64,000 bases of DNA from an uncultured Algibacter sp. (GCF_947490405.1 NZ_CANLGU010000001.1:620001-684000), one strand, 5' to 3'; shown: positions 16,599 through 25,885, counted from the stretch's first letter. Translations and numbers: made by a program. The notes: generated by a model not told the origin, from the letters alone.

Positions 16599-17645
16599 AT
16601 GAAAAAACGAATTTTAGTTGCTCCTTTAAATTGGGGGTTAGGACATGCAACGCGTTGTATTCCTATTATTAACGCATTGATTAGCGAAGGGTTTGTACCT
16701 GTAATTGCTAGCGATGGCGTTGCTTTAACTTTGCTAAGGAAGGAATTCCCCAACTTACCTACAATTGAATTACCATCGTACAACGTTACTTACTCTAAGA
16801 ATGGCAAACTTTTTAAATTAAAGCTGCTTAAGGATTCGCCTAAACTCTTGAAGGCTATTAAGGATGAAAAAAAAACAATTTCAAAGATTTTAGAGTATAT
16901 TGATATTGCTGGTATTATTTCGGATAATCGCTTGGGGGTAAGACATAAAAAAGTACCATCTGTTTTTATTACGCACCAACTAAATGTTTTAAGTGGCAAT
17001 ACAACATGGTTGAGTACTAAAATGCACCAAAAAATTATAACGAAGTTTGATGAATGTTGGGTTCCTGATACTAAAGGTGATATGAATTTAAGCGGAAGAC
17101 TCGGACACACCAAAAACTTTGATATTCCTACAAAATATATTGGTCCGCTAAGTAGATTTACTAAAAAAGCCACAGCGATTAAAAATGATTTATTTGTTTT
17201 AATTTCTGGTCCAGAGCCGCAGCGAACCTTCCTTCAAAACAAATTATTGAGCGAACTTAAAAACTATACTGGAAAGATTGTATTTGTTAAAGGCATTATG
17301 GAAAAAGACCAAACCATACAGGTTTTAGGAAACATGACCATTTATAATTTTATGACTTCTGGTCTTTTAGAAAAAACCATAAATGAAAGCGCCTTAATAC
17401 TATCCCGTTCTGGATACACTACAATTATGGACTTGGCTAAACTTAACAAAAAAGCTTTTTTTATACCAACACCAGGACAGTTTGAACAGGAATATTTAGC
17501 TAAACGACTTACTGAAATGAGTCTAGTACCTAGTTGCAAGCAAAACGATTTTACACTTATGAAGTTGAAGGAATCTAATGCTTATGAAGGTTTAAATTCC
17601 TTTGGTTTTAAACCAGATTATAAAGATTTATTCAACCTTTTCTAG
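16599..17645 (+). CDS. GT28/MurG-like glycosyltransferase family protein
   Basis: 348 residues from ATG 16599 (MKKRILVAPLNWGLGHATRC). The frame extends to 16527, but those 24 residues are encoded by the repeat and are rejected. The N-terminal GLGHATRCIPIINAL loop and the C-terminal LSRSGYTTIMDLAKL with IPTPGQFEQEYLA fit the GT-B fold of MurG/GT28-type enzymes that use UDP-sugars. The acceptor is unknown. It is a lone gene that overlaps the 3' end of the histidine kinase by 18 bases. Confidence 0.8.
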   Translation: MKKRILVAPLNWGLGHATRCIPIINALISEGFVPVIASDGVALTLLRKEFPNLPTIELPSYNVTYSKNGKLFKLKLLKDSPKLLKAIKDEKKTISKILEYIDIAGIISDNRLGVRHKKVPSVFITHQLNVLSGNTTWLSTKMHQKIITKFDECWVPDTKGDMNLSGRLGHTKNFDIPTKYIGPLSRFTKKATAIKNDLFVLISGPEPQRTFLQNKLLSELKNYTGKIVFVKGIMEKDQTIQVLGNMTIYNFMTSGLLEKTINESALILSRSGYTTIMDLAKLNKKAFFIPTPGQFEQEYLAKRLTEMSLVPSCKQNDFTLMKLKESNAYEGLNSFGFKPDYKDLFNLF

Positions 17646-18671
17646 AGTGAAAGAAAACTCACTACCTACACCATATTCACTCTCTACATATATTTTTTCA
17701 TTGTGTGCTTCTATAATATGTTTAACTATAGAAAGTCCAAGACCTGAACCTCCTTCTTTTCTTGAGCCACTTTTATCTACTCGATAAAAACGCTCAAAAA
17801 GTCTTGGCATGTGTATTTTATCTATACCTTCTCCATTATCAGTTACTCGAACAATTACTTTATTTTTAATTAAGTTTTCGATACTAACCTCTGTAGTTCC
17901 TTTTTCACTACCATATTTTATGGAGTTTACTATTAAATTTGCTAACACCTGTTGAATGCGCTCTTTGTCTGCTTTAACCATAACTGGATTAGCATAATCT
18001 CTATCAAACATCAAAGAAATTTTTTTCTTGCTAGCTTTCATTTCTAACATTTCAAAAACATTTTCTACAAGCTCAACAATATCAAAAACTTCCACATTTA
18101 AACTTAAATCACCAACTTCTAACTTGGTAATCATATCCAAATCTTTAATAATATACCCCAATCGGTCAATCCCCTTACTAGCTCTTCGTAGGTACTTCTC
18201 TCTAATATTTCCATCATCCATGGCACCATCAAGAAGGGTTAAAATATAACCTTGTACTGTAAACAGTGGTGTTTTTAACTCGTGTGATACATTTCCTAAA
18301 AACTCTTTCCTATATTCTTCTCTAACTTTTAATGTTTCAATTTCAATCTTTTTATCTCTCGCAAACCTATCTATCTCTTCAGTTAAAGTCTGCATATTTG
18401 TTGTAATAGCACCTTTCGCCAAATTAGCTGATTCAAGAAGTGTTAAATCATCATAGATTTTTTTCACTCTCTTATAAATAAAACGCTCTACATTATATTG
18501 TATAATAAGAAATGAGAATATAAAAATACATACTGAAAACATTAACGGGTAATACCACTCAAGGCTATGATAGTAATACAAAAAAACACTCATTAAGAGT
18601 GTTGAGTATAGAGTGATATAAATTGCTGTACGCACAGCAAATCGATAAGATTTTTTAAATTTTGCTTGCAT
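17628..18671 (-). CDS. PhoR-like sensor histidine kinase
   Basis: 347 residues. Two close membrane helices (about 11-33 and 41-59) leave almost no extracytoplasmic loop, so sensing is probably in the membrane or cytoplasm. A linker and coil lead to the dimerisation domain with the phospho-acceptor His130 in NVSHELKTP. The ATPase domain has the N box ANLIVNSIKYG, G1 VTDNGEGI and G2 GGSGLGLSIVK. The start overlaps the response regulator stop by one base, so the pair is translationally coupled. Confidence 0.92.
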   Translation of the reverse strand: MQAKFKKSYRFAVRTAIYITLYSTLLMSVFLYYYHSLEWYYPLMFSVCIFIFSFLIIQYNVERFIYKRVKKIYDDLTLLESANLAKGAITTNMQTLTEEIDRFARDKKIEIETLKVREEYRKEFLGNVSHELKTPLFTVQGYILTLLDGAMDDGNIREKYLRRASKGIDRLGYIIKDLDMITKLEVGDLSLNVEVFDIVELVENVFEMLEMKASKKKISLMFDRDYANPVMVKADKERIQQVLANLIVNSIKYGSEKGTTEVSIENLIKNKVIVRVTDNGEGIDKIHMPRLFERFYRVDKSGSRKEGGSGLGLSIVKHIIEAHNEKIYVESEYGVGSEFSFTLEKVE

Positions 18672-19351
18672 TAGTCTACAAACTTATAGCCTACACCTTT
18701 TATAGTTTTAAAGCTTTTATCGCCTAATTTTTCACGAAGTTTTCTAATATGAACATCAATAGTTCTTCCTCCAACAACAACCTCGTTACCCCAAACAGCA
18801 TCAAGAATTTCATCTCTTTTAAAAACTTTTCCTGGTTTGGATGCTAGTAAAGATAATAATTCAAATTCTTTTCGAGGTAAAATTATCTCTTTTCCTTTAG
18901 AAACAATTTTATACTCATCCCTATTAATCTCTAAACTCCCTACCTTAACAGTATCAACAACATCTTCTTCCTTGAAACGCCTTAATAGCGCTTTTACTTT
19001 ACTCACTAAAACTTTTGGTTTTATGGGTTTTGTAATATAATCATCTGCTCCTGCATCAAAACCCGCTACTTGAGAATAATCTTCACCTCTAGCCGTTAAA
19101 AAGGTTATAATTGTGTTTTTTAAATCTGGATTTTTTCTAATAATCTCACATGCTTCAATACCATCCATCTCTGGCATCATAACATCCAATATAATTAAAT
19201 GAGGAAGCTCTTTTTTGGCTTTCTTCACACCCTCTTGCCCATTTTCAGCAGTAATAACTTGGTAGCCCTCACTGGATAAATTATATCCAACTATTTCTAA
19301 GATATCTGGCTCATCATCAACGAGTAATATCTTAACATCCTTTTTTTTCAT
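18671..19351 (-). CDS. OmpR/PhoB family response regulator
   Basis: 226 residues. The receiver domain has Asp12/Asp13, the phospho-acceptor Asp56 (LILDVMMPEMDG) and the conserved Lys in ITKPIKPK. A winged-helix DNA-binding domain follows (about 130-226), including GRTIDVHIRKLREKLG and IKGVGYKF. It is the first gene of the regulator-kinase operon. The 194-base gap upstream is shared with the divergent T9SS gene and holds an inverted repeat (19430-19449). The output genes are unknown. Confidence 0.93.
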   Translation of the reverse strand: MKKKDVKILLVDDEPDILEIVGYNLSSEGYQVITAENGQEGVKKAKKELPHLIILDVMMPEMDGIEACEIIRKNPDLKNTIITFLTARGEDYSQVAGFDAGADDYITKPIKPKVLVSKVKALLRRFKEEDVVDTVKVGSLEINRDEYKIVSKGKEIILPRKEFELLSLLASKPGKVFKRDEILDAVWGNEVVVGGRTIDVHIRKLREKLGDKSFKTIKGVGYKFVD

Positions 19352-19429
19352 CTATTGACATCATGTTTATTGAAGTAAAGATAAAACATCTAACATAATT
19401 TTTTCAAATTATCAAAATTAATAACATTA

Positions 19430-19449
19430 AGGTAACAAACACCTTACCT
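19430..19449. promoter_or_regulatory. Inverted repeat in the divergent regulator/T9SS gap
   Basis: AGGTAA (19430-19435) and TTACCT (19444-19449) form a 6-base inverted repeat with an 8-base spacer. It lies close to TAATTTTG on the minus strand (19420-19413), a possible -7 element for the response regulator. It could be an autoregulatory site. Confidence 0.35.
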
Positions 19450-19492
19450 GCATTTAAGATTTCGACCAATTACTGGAATCTTTAACAGTATT

Positions 19493-19526
19493 TTGGCATC
19501 ACTTTTGATGTAATACCTTACCTTTG
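19493..19526 (+). promoter_or_regulatory. Probable promoter for the small T9SS gene
   Basis: TACCTTTG at 19519-19526 matches the -7 element; TTG at 19493-19495 is at a 23-base spacing, the upper end of the allowed range. The start codon lies 20 bases after the -7 element. Confidence 0.5.
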
Positions 19527-19545
19527 TTAAACCAAATCGTAGTGT

Positions 19546-19887
19546 ATGAAAAAAATTTACTTTTTATTTTTATTCGCCGCTCTAACATGTTTTACGCACC
19601 AAAATATGGTTGCCCAAAACCATGCTAAGAATCCCTCTACGCAGCCTAATATTGAAGGATTATCCATTTACCCTAATCCTGTCAATCGAGAACAATCTTT
19701 TATAAACATTGCTTCTAAGCATAGTTTAGTAAAAACCATCGAGATTTTTGATGTTTTAGGAAAACAAGTATATGCCAACATTTTAACTGGAAAACAACTT
19801 AATATTTCTAGTTTAAGAAAAGGGGTTTATATTTTAAAAATCACTGAGAATAACATAAGCGAATCAAGGAAACTTGTTATAAGATAG
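19546..19887 (+). CDS. Small secreted protein consisting mainly of a T9SS sorting domain
   Basis: 113 residues. A signal peptide ends near MVAQ (residue 24). After about a dozen residues the rest of the protein is a type A T9SS sorting domain: LSIYPNPV at its start, IEIFDVLGKQVY in the middle, ISSLRKGVYILKI near the end and a basic terminus. There is almost no cargo between the signal peptide and the sorting domain. It would be exported to the periplasm and directed through the type IX apparatus. It is divergent from a two-component pair and followed by a terminator at 19908-19937. Confidence 0.85.
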   Translation: MKKIYFLFLFAALTCFTHQNMVAQNHAKNPSTQPNIEGLSIYPNPVNREQSFINIASKHSLVKTIEIFDVLGKQVYANILTGKQLNISSLRKGVYILKITENNISESRKLVIR

Positions 19888-19907
19888 CTTTGAAGGAATA
19901 CAAATTA

Positions 19908-19937
19908 GAAAGCGTTGTTTTTAACAGCGCTTTTTTT
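19908..19937 (+). terminator. Intrinsic terminator
   Basis: AAAGCGTTGTT pairs with AACAGCGCTTT (one G-U) across a short loop, with a following T run. Confidence 0.8.
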
Positions 19938-19945
19938 ATTTTACA

Positions 19946-19953
19946 TACTTTTG
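19946..19953 (+). promoter_or_regulatory. -7-like element before the LuxE-like gene
   Basis: TACTTTTG lies 15 bases before the start codon. No TTG is found at the usual spacing, so this is a weak prediction. Confidence 0.35.
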
Positions 19954-19968
19954 TGTCTTTGCTGAAGT

Positions 19969-20949
19969 ATGACTGATATAGATTCCATTTTTAACATAAA
20001 AAATCAAGCTGAATTTGAAGCTTTAAGTATAGCTACCTTTAAATTTCAGTTTGAAAATAATCGCATCTATCGTTCTTTTTGCGACTTGCTTTATAAACAC
20101 CCTAGCGAAGTAAAAACCTCAAAAGATATTCCTTTTTTACCTATCCAGTTTTTCAAAACAAAAAATATACTTAGCTCAAAAGAGGAAATTCAAAAAACAT
20201 TTACCAGTTCTGGCACTACCGGAAGTTTAACCAGTAAGCACCTTGTAACAGATTTAAACATTTACAAACAAAGTTTTATTAAAGGGTTTGAAGCATTTTA
20301 TGGCCCCATCGAAGATTATGTTGTTTTAGGACTATTACCTTCTTATTTAGAGCGAGAAGGTTCATCTTTAATATACATGGTAGACTGCATGGTTAAAACC
20401 TCTAAATATGAAGAAAGCGGATTCTATTTAAACAATCTAAATGATTTAAAGAAATCATTAATTAAATTAGATTCTGAGGGTAAAAACATATTACTTATTG
20501 GAGTTTCTTTTGCGCTTTTAGATTTAGTTGAAGCACATCAATTTAATCTAAAAAACACCATTATTATGGAAACAGGTGGCATGAAAGGTAGAAGAAAAGA
20601 GTTAATTAGAACTGAACTCCACAATAGACTAAAAAAAGGGTTTGGTGTTAAACATATACATAGTGAATATGGGATGACTGAACTTTTGAGTCAAGCCTAC
20701 TCCAAACAACATGGTATATTTAATTGCCCACCATGGATGCAAGTTTTAACAAGAGATACTGAAGATGCCTTAACCATTCAAAAAACAGGAAAAACAGGCG
20801 GTTTAAATATTATTGATTTAGCTAATATTAATTCTTGTGCTTTTATTGCAACACAAGATTTAGGACGCGTTAGTGATGATGGTTCTTTTGAAATTATTGG
20901 GCGTTTTGATGATTCAGACATTCGCGGTTGTAACCTTATGGTACTTTAA
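19969..20949 (+). CDS. LuxE/PaaK-like acyl-activating protein
   Basis: 326 residues of the acyl-protein synthetase (LuxE) family within the adenylate-forming superfamily. The nucleotide-binding loop is TSSGTTGSLTSK at 79-90. METGGMKGRRKEL and HSEYGMTELLSQAY are the later conserved motifs, and DLGRVSDDGSFEIIGRFDD near the end is the ATPase-type closing motif. LuxE activates fatty acids in bacterial luciferase systems. Here no luxAB or luxCD is near, so the role is probably activation of an aryl or fatty acid for another pathway. It is followed by a YHS protein. Confidence 0.8.
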   Translation: MTDIDSIFNIKNQAEFEALSIATFKFQFENNRIYRSFCDLLYKHPSEVKTSKDIPFLPIQFFKTKNILSSKEEIQKTFTSSGTTGSLTSKHLVTDLNIYKQSFIKGFEAFYGPIEDYVVLGLLPSYLEREGSSLIYMVDCMVKTSKYEESGFYLNNLNDLKKSLIKLDSEGKNILLIGVSFALLDLVEAHQFNLKNTIIMETGGMKGRRKELIRTELHNRLKKGFGVKHIHSEYGMTELLSQAYSKQHGIFNCPPWMQVLTRDTEDALTIQKTGKTGGLNIIDLANINSCAFIATQDLGRVSDDGSFEIIGRFDDSDIRGCNLMVL

Positions 20950-20996
20950 ATTGTAAGGTCTTCGTAATTTTTAGACTTAACATAAAACATATATTT

Positions 20997-21443
20997 ATGC
21001 GAAGCTTAATCATAATATTTACAATAACTATTTCTTCATTATCAGCGCAAACCATTGATTATAATTTAAAAAAAGGATATGCAGCAAATGGCTATGATGT
21101 TGTTTCTTATTTTAATAATAAAGCCATTGAAGGCAATAGAAATTTCACTGCCACATACGACAATACAAAATATAAATTTTCATCTGAAAACAATCTCAAT
21201 ACTTTTAAAAAAGACCCTAAAATGTATATCCCGCAATATGGTGGCTATTGCGCTTATGCTGTTGCTATAAAAAGCAACAAAGTTTCTATAAATCCCAAAA
21301 CATTTAAAATTAATGAAGGGAAACTCTATTTATTTTATAATGCTTGGGGAACCAATACGTTAGAGTTATGGCAAAAACAAAACGAAAGCGAATTACAAAA
21401 AAAAGCTGATGTTAATTGGGAAAATATAAAATTCAAAAAATAA
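20997..21443 (+). CDS. Secreted YHS-domain protein
   Basis: 148 residues with a signal peptide (MRSLIIIFTITISSLSAQ). The YHS-like domain is visible as YDVVSYFNNKAIEGN, FSSENNLNTFKKDPKMY and QYGGYCAYAVA. YHS domains are small metal-binding modules; the single Cys in GGYCAY is the likely metal or redox residue. It is predicted to be periplasmic. It may be co-transcribed with the LuxE-like gene 47 bases upstream. No partner that would define the metal is in the window. Confidence 0.82.
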   Translation: MRSLIIIFTITISSLSAQTIDYNLKKGYAANGYDVVSYFNNKAIEGNRNFTATYDNTKYKFSSENNLNTFKKDPKMYIPQYGGYCAYAVAIKSNKVSINPKTFKINEGKLYLFYNAWGTNTLELWQKQNESELQKKADVNWENIKFKK

Positions 21444-21533
21444 TATTTTCTTTTGTAAGCTATTAAAAAAGTACACGACAAAACCAATAACTAAGAAAAA
21501 GAAAAATTAGTTTTTAATTGGTTGGTTAGTCAC

Positions 21534-21563
21534 AAAGCCTGAGCTCTCACTCAGGCTTTTTTT
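21534..21563. terminator. Terminator shared by the YHS gene and tyrS
   Basis: AAAGCCTGAG (21534-21543) pairs perfectly with CTCAGGCTTT (21550-21559) and is followed by Ts. It sits between convergent genes and could work in both directions. Confidence 0.85.
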
Positions 21564-21567
21564 ATTA

Positions 21568-22863
21568 CTAAACTATTTGAAGCACAAAATAGTTCTTTTT
21601 TCCTCGTTGTAAAAGCACAAATTTATTGTTAATTAAGTCTTTTGAAGTGATACGGTAATCATCTTTTACTTTTTCTTTATTTACAGAAATTGAATTTTCT
21701 TTAAGTGCTCTTCGCGCCTCTCCATTAGACTTTAAAAACCCACCTTTTTCAGCCAAAGCTCCTATCATATCTAAACCATTATCAATTTCAGATTTCGATA
21801 TTTGTGTTTGTGGAACCCCATCAAAAACATCTAAAAACGTTTTCTCATCAAGTGCTTTTAAATCTTCACTTGTTGATTTTCCAAAAAGAATATTACTTGC
21901 TTTTACAGCATTCTCTAAATCCTGTTTAGAGTGAACCATAACTGTAATTTCTTCGGCTAAACGTTTTTGAAGCACTCTTACATGAGGTGCTTCTTTATGT
22001 TCTGCTATTAAATTATTTATTTCCTCTTCGTTAAGAAATGTAAAAATCTTGATATATTTTTCTGCATCCTCATCACTAGAATTTAACCAGTATTGGTAGA
22101 ACTTATAAGGTGAAGTTCTATTGGCATCCAACCAAACATTCCCGCCTTCTGATTTACCAAATTTAGAACCATCAGACTTTGTAATTAAAGGGCATGTAAT
22201 AGCAAAACCTTTTCCGCTAGCAATTCTTCTAATTAATTCTGTCCCTGTTGTAATGTTGCCCCATTGGTCGCTTCCTCCCATTTGTATCGAGCAATTACTC
22301 TCTTTATAAAGATGAAGAAAATCGTAACCTTGTACAAGCTGATACGTAAACTCAGTAAAACTCATACCTTCTGAAGACTCTGAAGAAATTCTGTTTTTTA
22401 CAGAATCTTTGGCCATCATATAATTAACAGTAATATGCTTACCAACATCACGAATAAACTCAAGAAAAGAGAAATCTTTCATCCAATCGTAATTATTCAC
22501 TAATTCTGCAGCATTTTCAGCATCACTTTCAAAATCTAAGAAATGTGCTAATTGTCCTTTTATAGCTTCTTGATTGTGTCTTAATGTTTTTTCATCTAAT
22601 AAATTACGCTCATTTGATTTCCCAGAAGGATCACCAATCATTCCTGTGGCACCACCAACTAATGCTACAGGTTTATGCCCACAACGTTGGTAATGTGCTA
22701 AAAGCATAATAGGCACTAAATTACCTATATGTAAAGAATCTGCTGTTGGATCAAAACCCACATAAGCACTACGCATGCTCTCCATTAAATGGTCTTCAGC
22801 TCCGGGCATAACCGTATGTATCATACCTCTCCAAGTTAATTCTTCAACAAAATTCTTTATCAT
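21568..22863 (-). CDS. tyrS: Tyrosyl-tRNA synthetase
   Basis: 431 residues from ATG 22863 ([14 protein letters not shown]). The frame extends to 22944, adding 27 residues that do not look like TyrRS and are omitted. The class I motifs are HIGN (SLHIGNLVP) and KFGKS ([12 protein letters not shown]). The tyrosine pocket includes QGYDFLHLY and MGGSDQWGN. The C-terminal S4-like RNA-binding domain is at about 365-431. It is a single gene ending at the shared terminator. The short gap upstream is divergent from the epimerase gene. Confidence 0.95.
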   Translation of the reverse strand: MIKNFVEELTWRGMIHTVMPGAEDHLMESMRSAYVGFDPTADSLHIGNLVPIMLLAHYQRCGHKPVALVGGATGMIGDPSGKSNERNLLDEKTLRHNQEAIKGQLAHFLDFESDAENAAELVNNYDWMKDFSFLEFIRDVGKHITVNYMMAKDSVKNRISSESSEGMSFTEFTYQLVQGYDFLHLYKESNCSIQMGGSDQWGNITTGTELIRRIASGKGFAITCPLITKSDGSKFGKSEGGNVWLDANRTSPYKFYQYWLNSSDEDAEKYIKIFTFLNEEEINNLIAEHKEAPHVRVLQKRLAEEITVMVHSKQDLENAVKASNILFGKSTSEDLKALDEKTFLDVFDGVPQTQISKSEIDNGLDMIGALAEKGGFLKSNGEARRALKENSISVNKEKVKDDYRITSKDLINNKFVLLQRGKKNYFVLQIV

Positions 22864-22984
22864 TTTTAATGCTTTAAGTTCAAATTTATAACATATCCAT
22901 ACTCGGATTTTCACAAAACTATGCAAAGATAAAAATACACGCATAATTACTTATGGATTCTGAATAATTCTTTAATTTAGTTGC

Positions 22985-23986
22985 ATGATTTTAGTAACAG
23001 GAGGAACGGGTTTAGTTGGTGGACATTTACTCTATAGACTTATTTCTGACCAAAAGAGAGTAAAAGCTATTTACAGAAACAAACGTAAACTTGAAAACAC
23101 CAAAAACATATTTTCTTGTTATTCTGATGATTCTGAAATACTATTTAATAAGATTGAATGGATTGAGGCTGACCTATTAGATATTCCAACTTTAACTAAA
23201 GCTTTTATAGACATAAAAACAGTTTATCACGCTGCTGCATTTGTCTCTTTTGAACCAGATAAATATCAGCTTCTAAGAAAAACAAATATTGAAGGCACTG
23301 CCAATATTGTAAACCTTTGTATTGCTAATAACATAGAAAAACTTTGTTATGTAAGCTCTATTGCCACTCTGGGAAGCACATTAAATAATGCTCCTATATC
23401 CGAAGACACCAATTGGAATCCTGAAGATGACAATAGTGTTTATGCTATAACTAAATACGGTGCTGAAATGGAGGTTTGGAGAGGCACACAAGAGGGTGTT
23501 GACGCCGTTGTTGTTAATCCCGGTGTCATTTTGGGTGCAGGTATTTGGAGATATGGTACAGGAAGCTTATTTAAAAAAGTACATAAAGGTTTAAAATACT
23601 ATACTTCTGGAACTGTTGGATTGATAGCTGTTGAAGATGTGGTTAACATTATGATTGCATTAGTGCATAGCCAAATAAAAAATGAACGATTTGTTTTAGT
23701 GACTGAAAATTGGAGTTACAAAGATTTTCTTGAAGCCGTAGCAGAATCTGTTAGCGTTAAACCTCCTAAAAAATTAGCGAGTAAACGCTTATTACGCATG
23801 GCTTGGAAATTGGATTGGTTGAAACATAAATTAACTGGAAAACGAAGACAGTTAACAAAACATATTGCCAAATCTTTAATAACAGAAACCCATTACAGTA
23901 GCAAGAAGATAAAAATAGCTTTAAATTATAAGTTTACAGCTATTGGTAAAGCAATTAGTTCTATTGGAACTAGTTATCTGAAATAG
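22985..23986 (+). CDS. NAD(P)-dependent epimerase/reductase (extended SDR)
   Basis: 333 residues. The Rossmann motif is TGGTGLVGGHLLYRL near the N-terminus, and the catalytic pair is YAITKYGAE (Tyr and Lys). The overall pattern resembles dihydroflavonol-4-reductase/3-beta-HSD-like extended SDRs. The substrate is unknown. Its end overlaps the DUF4296 gene by 17 bases convergently. Confidence 0.85.
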   Translation: MILVTGGTGLVGGHLLYRLISDQKRVKAIYRNKRKLENTKNIFSCYSDDSEILFNKIEWIEADLLDIPTLTKAFIDIKTVYHAAAFVSFEPDKYQLLRKTNIEGTANIVNLCIANNIEKLCYVSSIATLGSTLNNAPISEDTNWNPEDDNSVYAITKYGAEMEVWRGTQEGVDAVVVNPGVILGAGIWRYGTGSLFKKVHKGLKYYTSGTVGLIAVEDVVNIMIALVHSQIKNERFVLVTENWSYKDFLEAVAESVSVKPPKKLASKRLLRMAWKLDWLKHKLTGKRRQLTKHIAKSLITETHYSSKKIKIALNYKFTAIGKAISSIGTSYLK

Positions 23987-24518
23987 GCTCAACGATACTC
24001 TCCAATTCCTCAATACTTTCTTCTAAAAACACTTCATCGATCTTTATAGAATCCTTTAAAATATTCAAACCAAGGGAATCTTTACCAAGAGATTTTAACC
24101 GTTGTTTTTCCTTAAGAACTTTTTCTAAAGAATCTGCCTCTCTTTTGGTTTGCTCTTTCCACTCTTTTGCTTCCTGCTCTTTTAACACAGCTTTAAGTTT
24201 TTCTAAACTATCCGTAGTTTTTGTATAAATCTCTTCATAATCCTCAATATGATACGCATAATAATTATTACTCAAAGCGAATTGCAAGCTATCTATATTA
24301 TATTTTTCATAGATATAGGTATTTAAATTGAGACTACTATCTCGCATAATAAGTTTGTTTTTTGAACTTGACGATGTAATAAGTTTTGCATCAATTAAAA
24401 TATTAACCATTTTATTCTTAGAAATTAAATTCTTCGGTTTTTCTGGCCCTTTTAATTTATTGCAAGCTGTGGCAACAAAAACTATTCCTATTAATACTAT
24501 AACTCGATTTAAAATCAT
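23970..24518 (-). CDS. DUF4296 lipoprotein
   Basis: 182 residues. The lipobox VATAC gives Cys19. After it comes PKNLISKNKMVNILIDAKLI, the DUF4296 start. A Lys/Glu coiled coil (about 110-160) forms the C-terminal half. Function unknown. Its start overlaps the stop of pyrC by four bases, so it is translationally coupled as the last gene of the dpm1-pyrC operon, a gene order that recurs in flavobacteria. Confidence 0.82.
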   Translation of the reverse strand: MILNRVIVLIGIVFVATACNKLKGPEKPKNLISKNKMVNILIDAKLITSSSSKNKLIMRDSSLNLNTYIYEKYNIDSLQFALSNNYYAYHIEDYEEIYTKTTDSLEKLKAVLKEQEAKEWKEQTKREADSLEKVLKEKQRLKSLGKDSLGLNILKDSIKIDEVFLEESIEELESIVEPISDN

Positions 24519-25861
24519 CTATTAAATGTTAAGCGTTTTGCTGATTTAACGGAGCTAAACTTAGTATTTTCATAAACTAAGTTGCCATTTAAAAACGTAT
24601 GTGTAATTCTAGATTTAAATGTTGTCCCTTCAAAAGGCGACCATCCACATTTGTATAAAATATTATCTTTTGTAACTGTCCATGGATTATTCAAGTCTAC
24701 CATCACCAAATCTGCATAATAACCTTCTTTTATATAACCACGTCTTTCAACATCAAATAAAATAGCTGGATTGTGGCACATTTTCTCTACAATTTTTTCT
24801 AAAGAAATTTTTTCTTTATGATACATTTCTAACATTGCTGGTAAAGCATGTTGCACTAACGGGCCTCCTGAAGGTGCACTAGTGTAAACGTTTTTTTTCT
24901 CATCTATAGTATGAGGTGCATGGTCTGTTGCAATAACATCTATTCTATCATCTAGCAAAGCTTCCCATAATTGATCTCTATCGGTTTTTGCTTTTACAGC
25001 TGGATTCCATTTTAATAAAGTGCCTTTTTTATCATAATCTTCATCAGAAAACCACAAATGATGTATACAAACCTCTGCTGTTATTTTTTTATCTTTCAAC
25101 GGAATATCATTGGTAAATAAATTAGTTTCTTTTCCTGTAGACAAATGAAAAACATGTAATCTGGCACCCGTTTTTTTTGCAAGCTCAATAGCTTTAGATG
25201 ATGATAAATAGCAAGCTTCTTCGCTTCTGATTACTGGGTGGTATTTAATAGGAATATCATCTCCAAATTCATCAATATGCGCTTCAAGATTTTTACGAAC
25301 TGTGGTTTCATCTTCGCAATGTACAGAAATAACCATATCCGTACTTTTGAATATTTTTTCTAAAACTTCAGGATCGTCCACCAACATATTCCCTGTTGAA
25401 GAACCTAAAAACAGTTTCAATCCAGCAACTTGGTTTGCTTCAAGTTTTAAAATTTCATCTAAATTATCATTAGTTCCTCCAAACATAAACGAATAATTTG
25501 CCCAAGATGATTTTGCAGCAATATCAAACTTTTCTTCGAGCTTTTCAATAGTTGTAGTTTGTGGGTTTGTATTGGGCATCTCAACAAAAGATGTAATACC
25601 TCCAGCTATAGCAGCTTTTGATTCTGTTTCAATATTTGCCTTGTGCGTTAATCCGGGTTCTCTAAAATGCACCTGATCATCAATAGCTCCTGGCAGGATA
25701 TACTTACCTTCGGCATCAATTACCAAAACGTCTGCAGATTTGGCACTAATAGATTCTGAAATTTGTTTTATATATTGACCTTCAATTAAAATATCACCAC
25801 TAAAAATAGCACCTTCGTTAACTATATTAGCATTTTTTATAAGTGTAGTTTTTTTTTGCAT
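24515..25861 (-). CDS. pyrC: Dihydroorotase
   Basis: 448 residues of the amidohydrolase fold; dihydroorotase makes carbamoyl-aspartate and dihydroorotate interconvert in pyrimidine synthesis. The N-terminal motif is DDQVHFREPGLTHKA, with later VHCEDE, HVFHLSTGKE and ATDHAPHT for the metal ligands and catalytic Asp. The HxH pair is QVH here, with Gln in place of the first His. I recall this as a Bacteroidota variant. Allantoinase is the main alternative. Second gene of an operon, 24 bases after dpm1 and overlapping DUF4296. Confidence 0.86.
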   Translation of the reverse strand: MQKKTTLIKNANIVNEGAIFSGDILIEGQYIKQISESISAKSADVLVIDAEGKYILPGAIDDQVHFREPGLTHKANIETESKAAIAGGITSFVEMPNTNPQTTTIEKLEEKFDIAAKSSWANYSFMFGGTNDNLDEILKLEANQVAGLKLFLGSSTGNMLVDDPEVLEKIFKSTDMVISVHCEDETTVRKNLEAHIDEFGDDIPIKYHPVIRSEEACYLSSSKAIELAKKTGARLHVFHLSTGKETNLFTNDIPLKDKKITAEVCIHHLWFSDEDYDKKGTLLKWNPAVKAKTDRDQLWEALLDDRIDVIATDHAPHTIDEKKNVYTSAPSGGPLVQHALPAMLEMYHKEKISLEKIVEKMCHNPAILFDVERRGYIKEGYYADLVMVDLNNPWTVTKDNILYKCGWSPFEGTTFKSRITHTFLNGNLVYENTKFSSVKSAKRLTFNR

Positions 25862-25885
25862 ACTTTTTTATTTTTTAGAATCCCT

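Noticed and set aside
16418-16783. Open frame on the minus strand over the repeat and glycosyltransferase start
   Set aside because: It overlaps both the repeat and a real gene, has no recognisable domain and is a shadow.
22864-22944. 27-residue extension of TyrRS
   Set aside because: It does not match TyrRS N-termini; ATG 22863 begins the conserved part.
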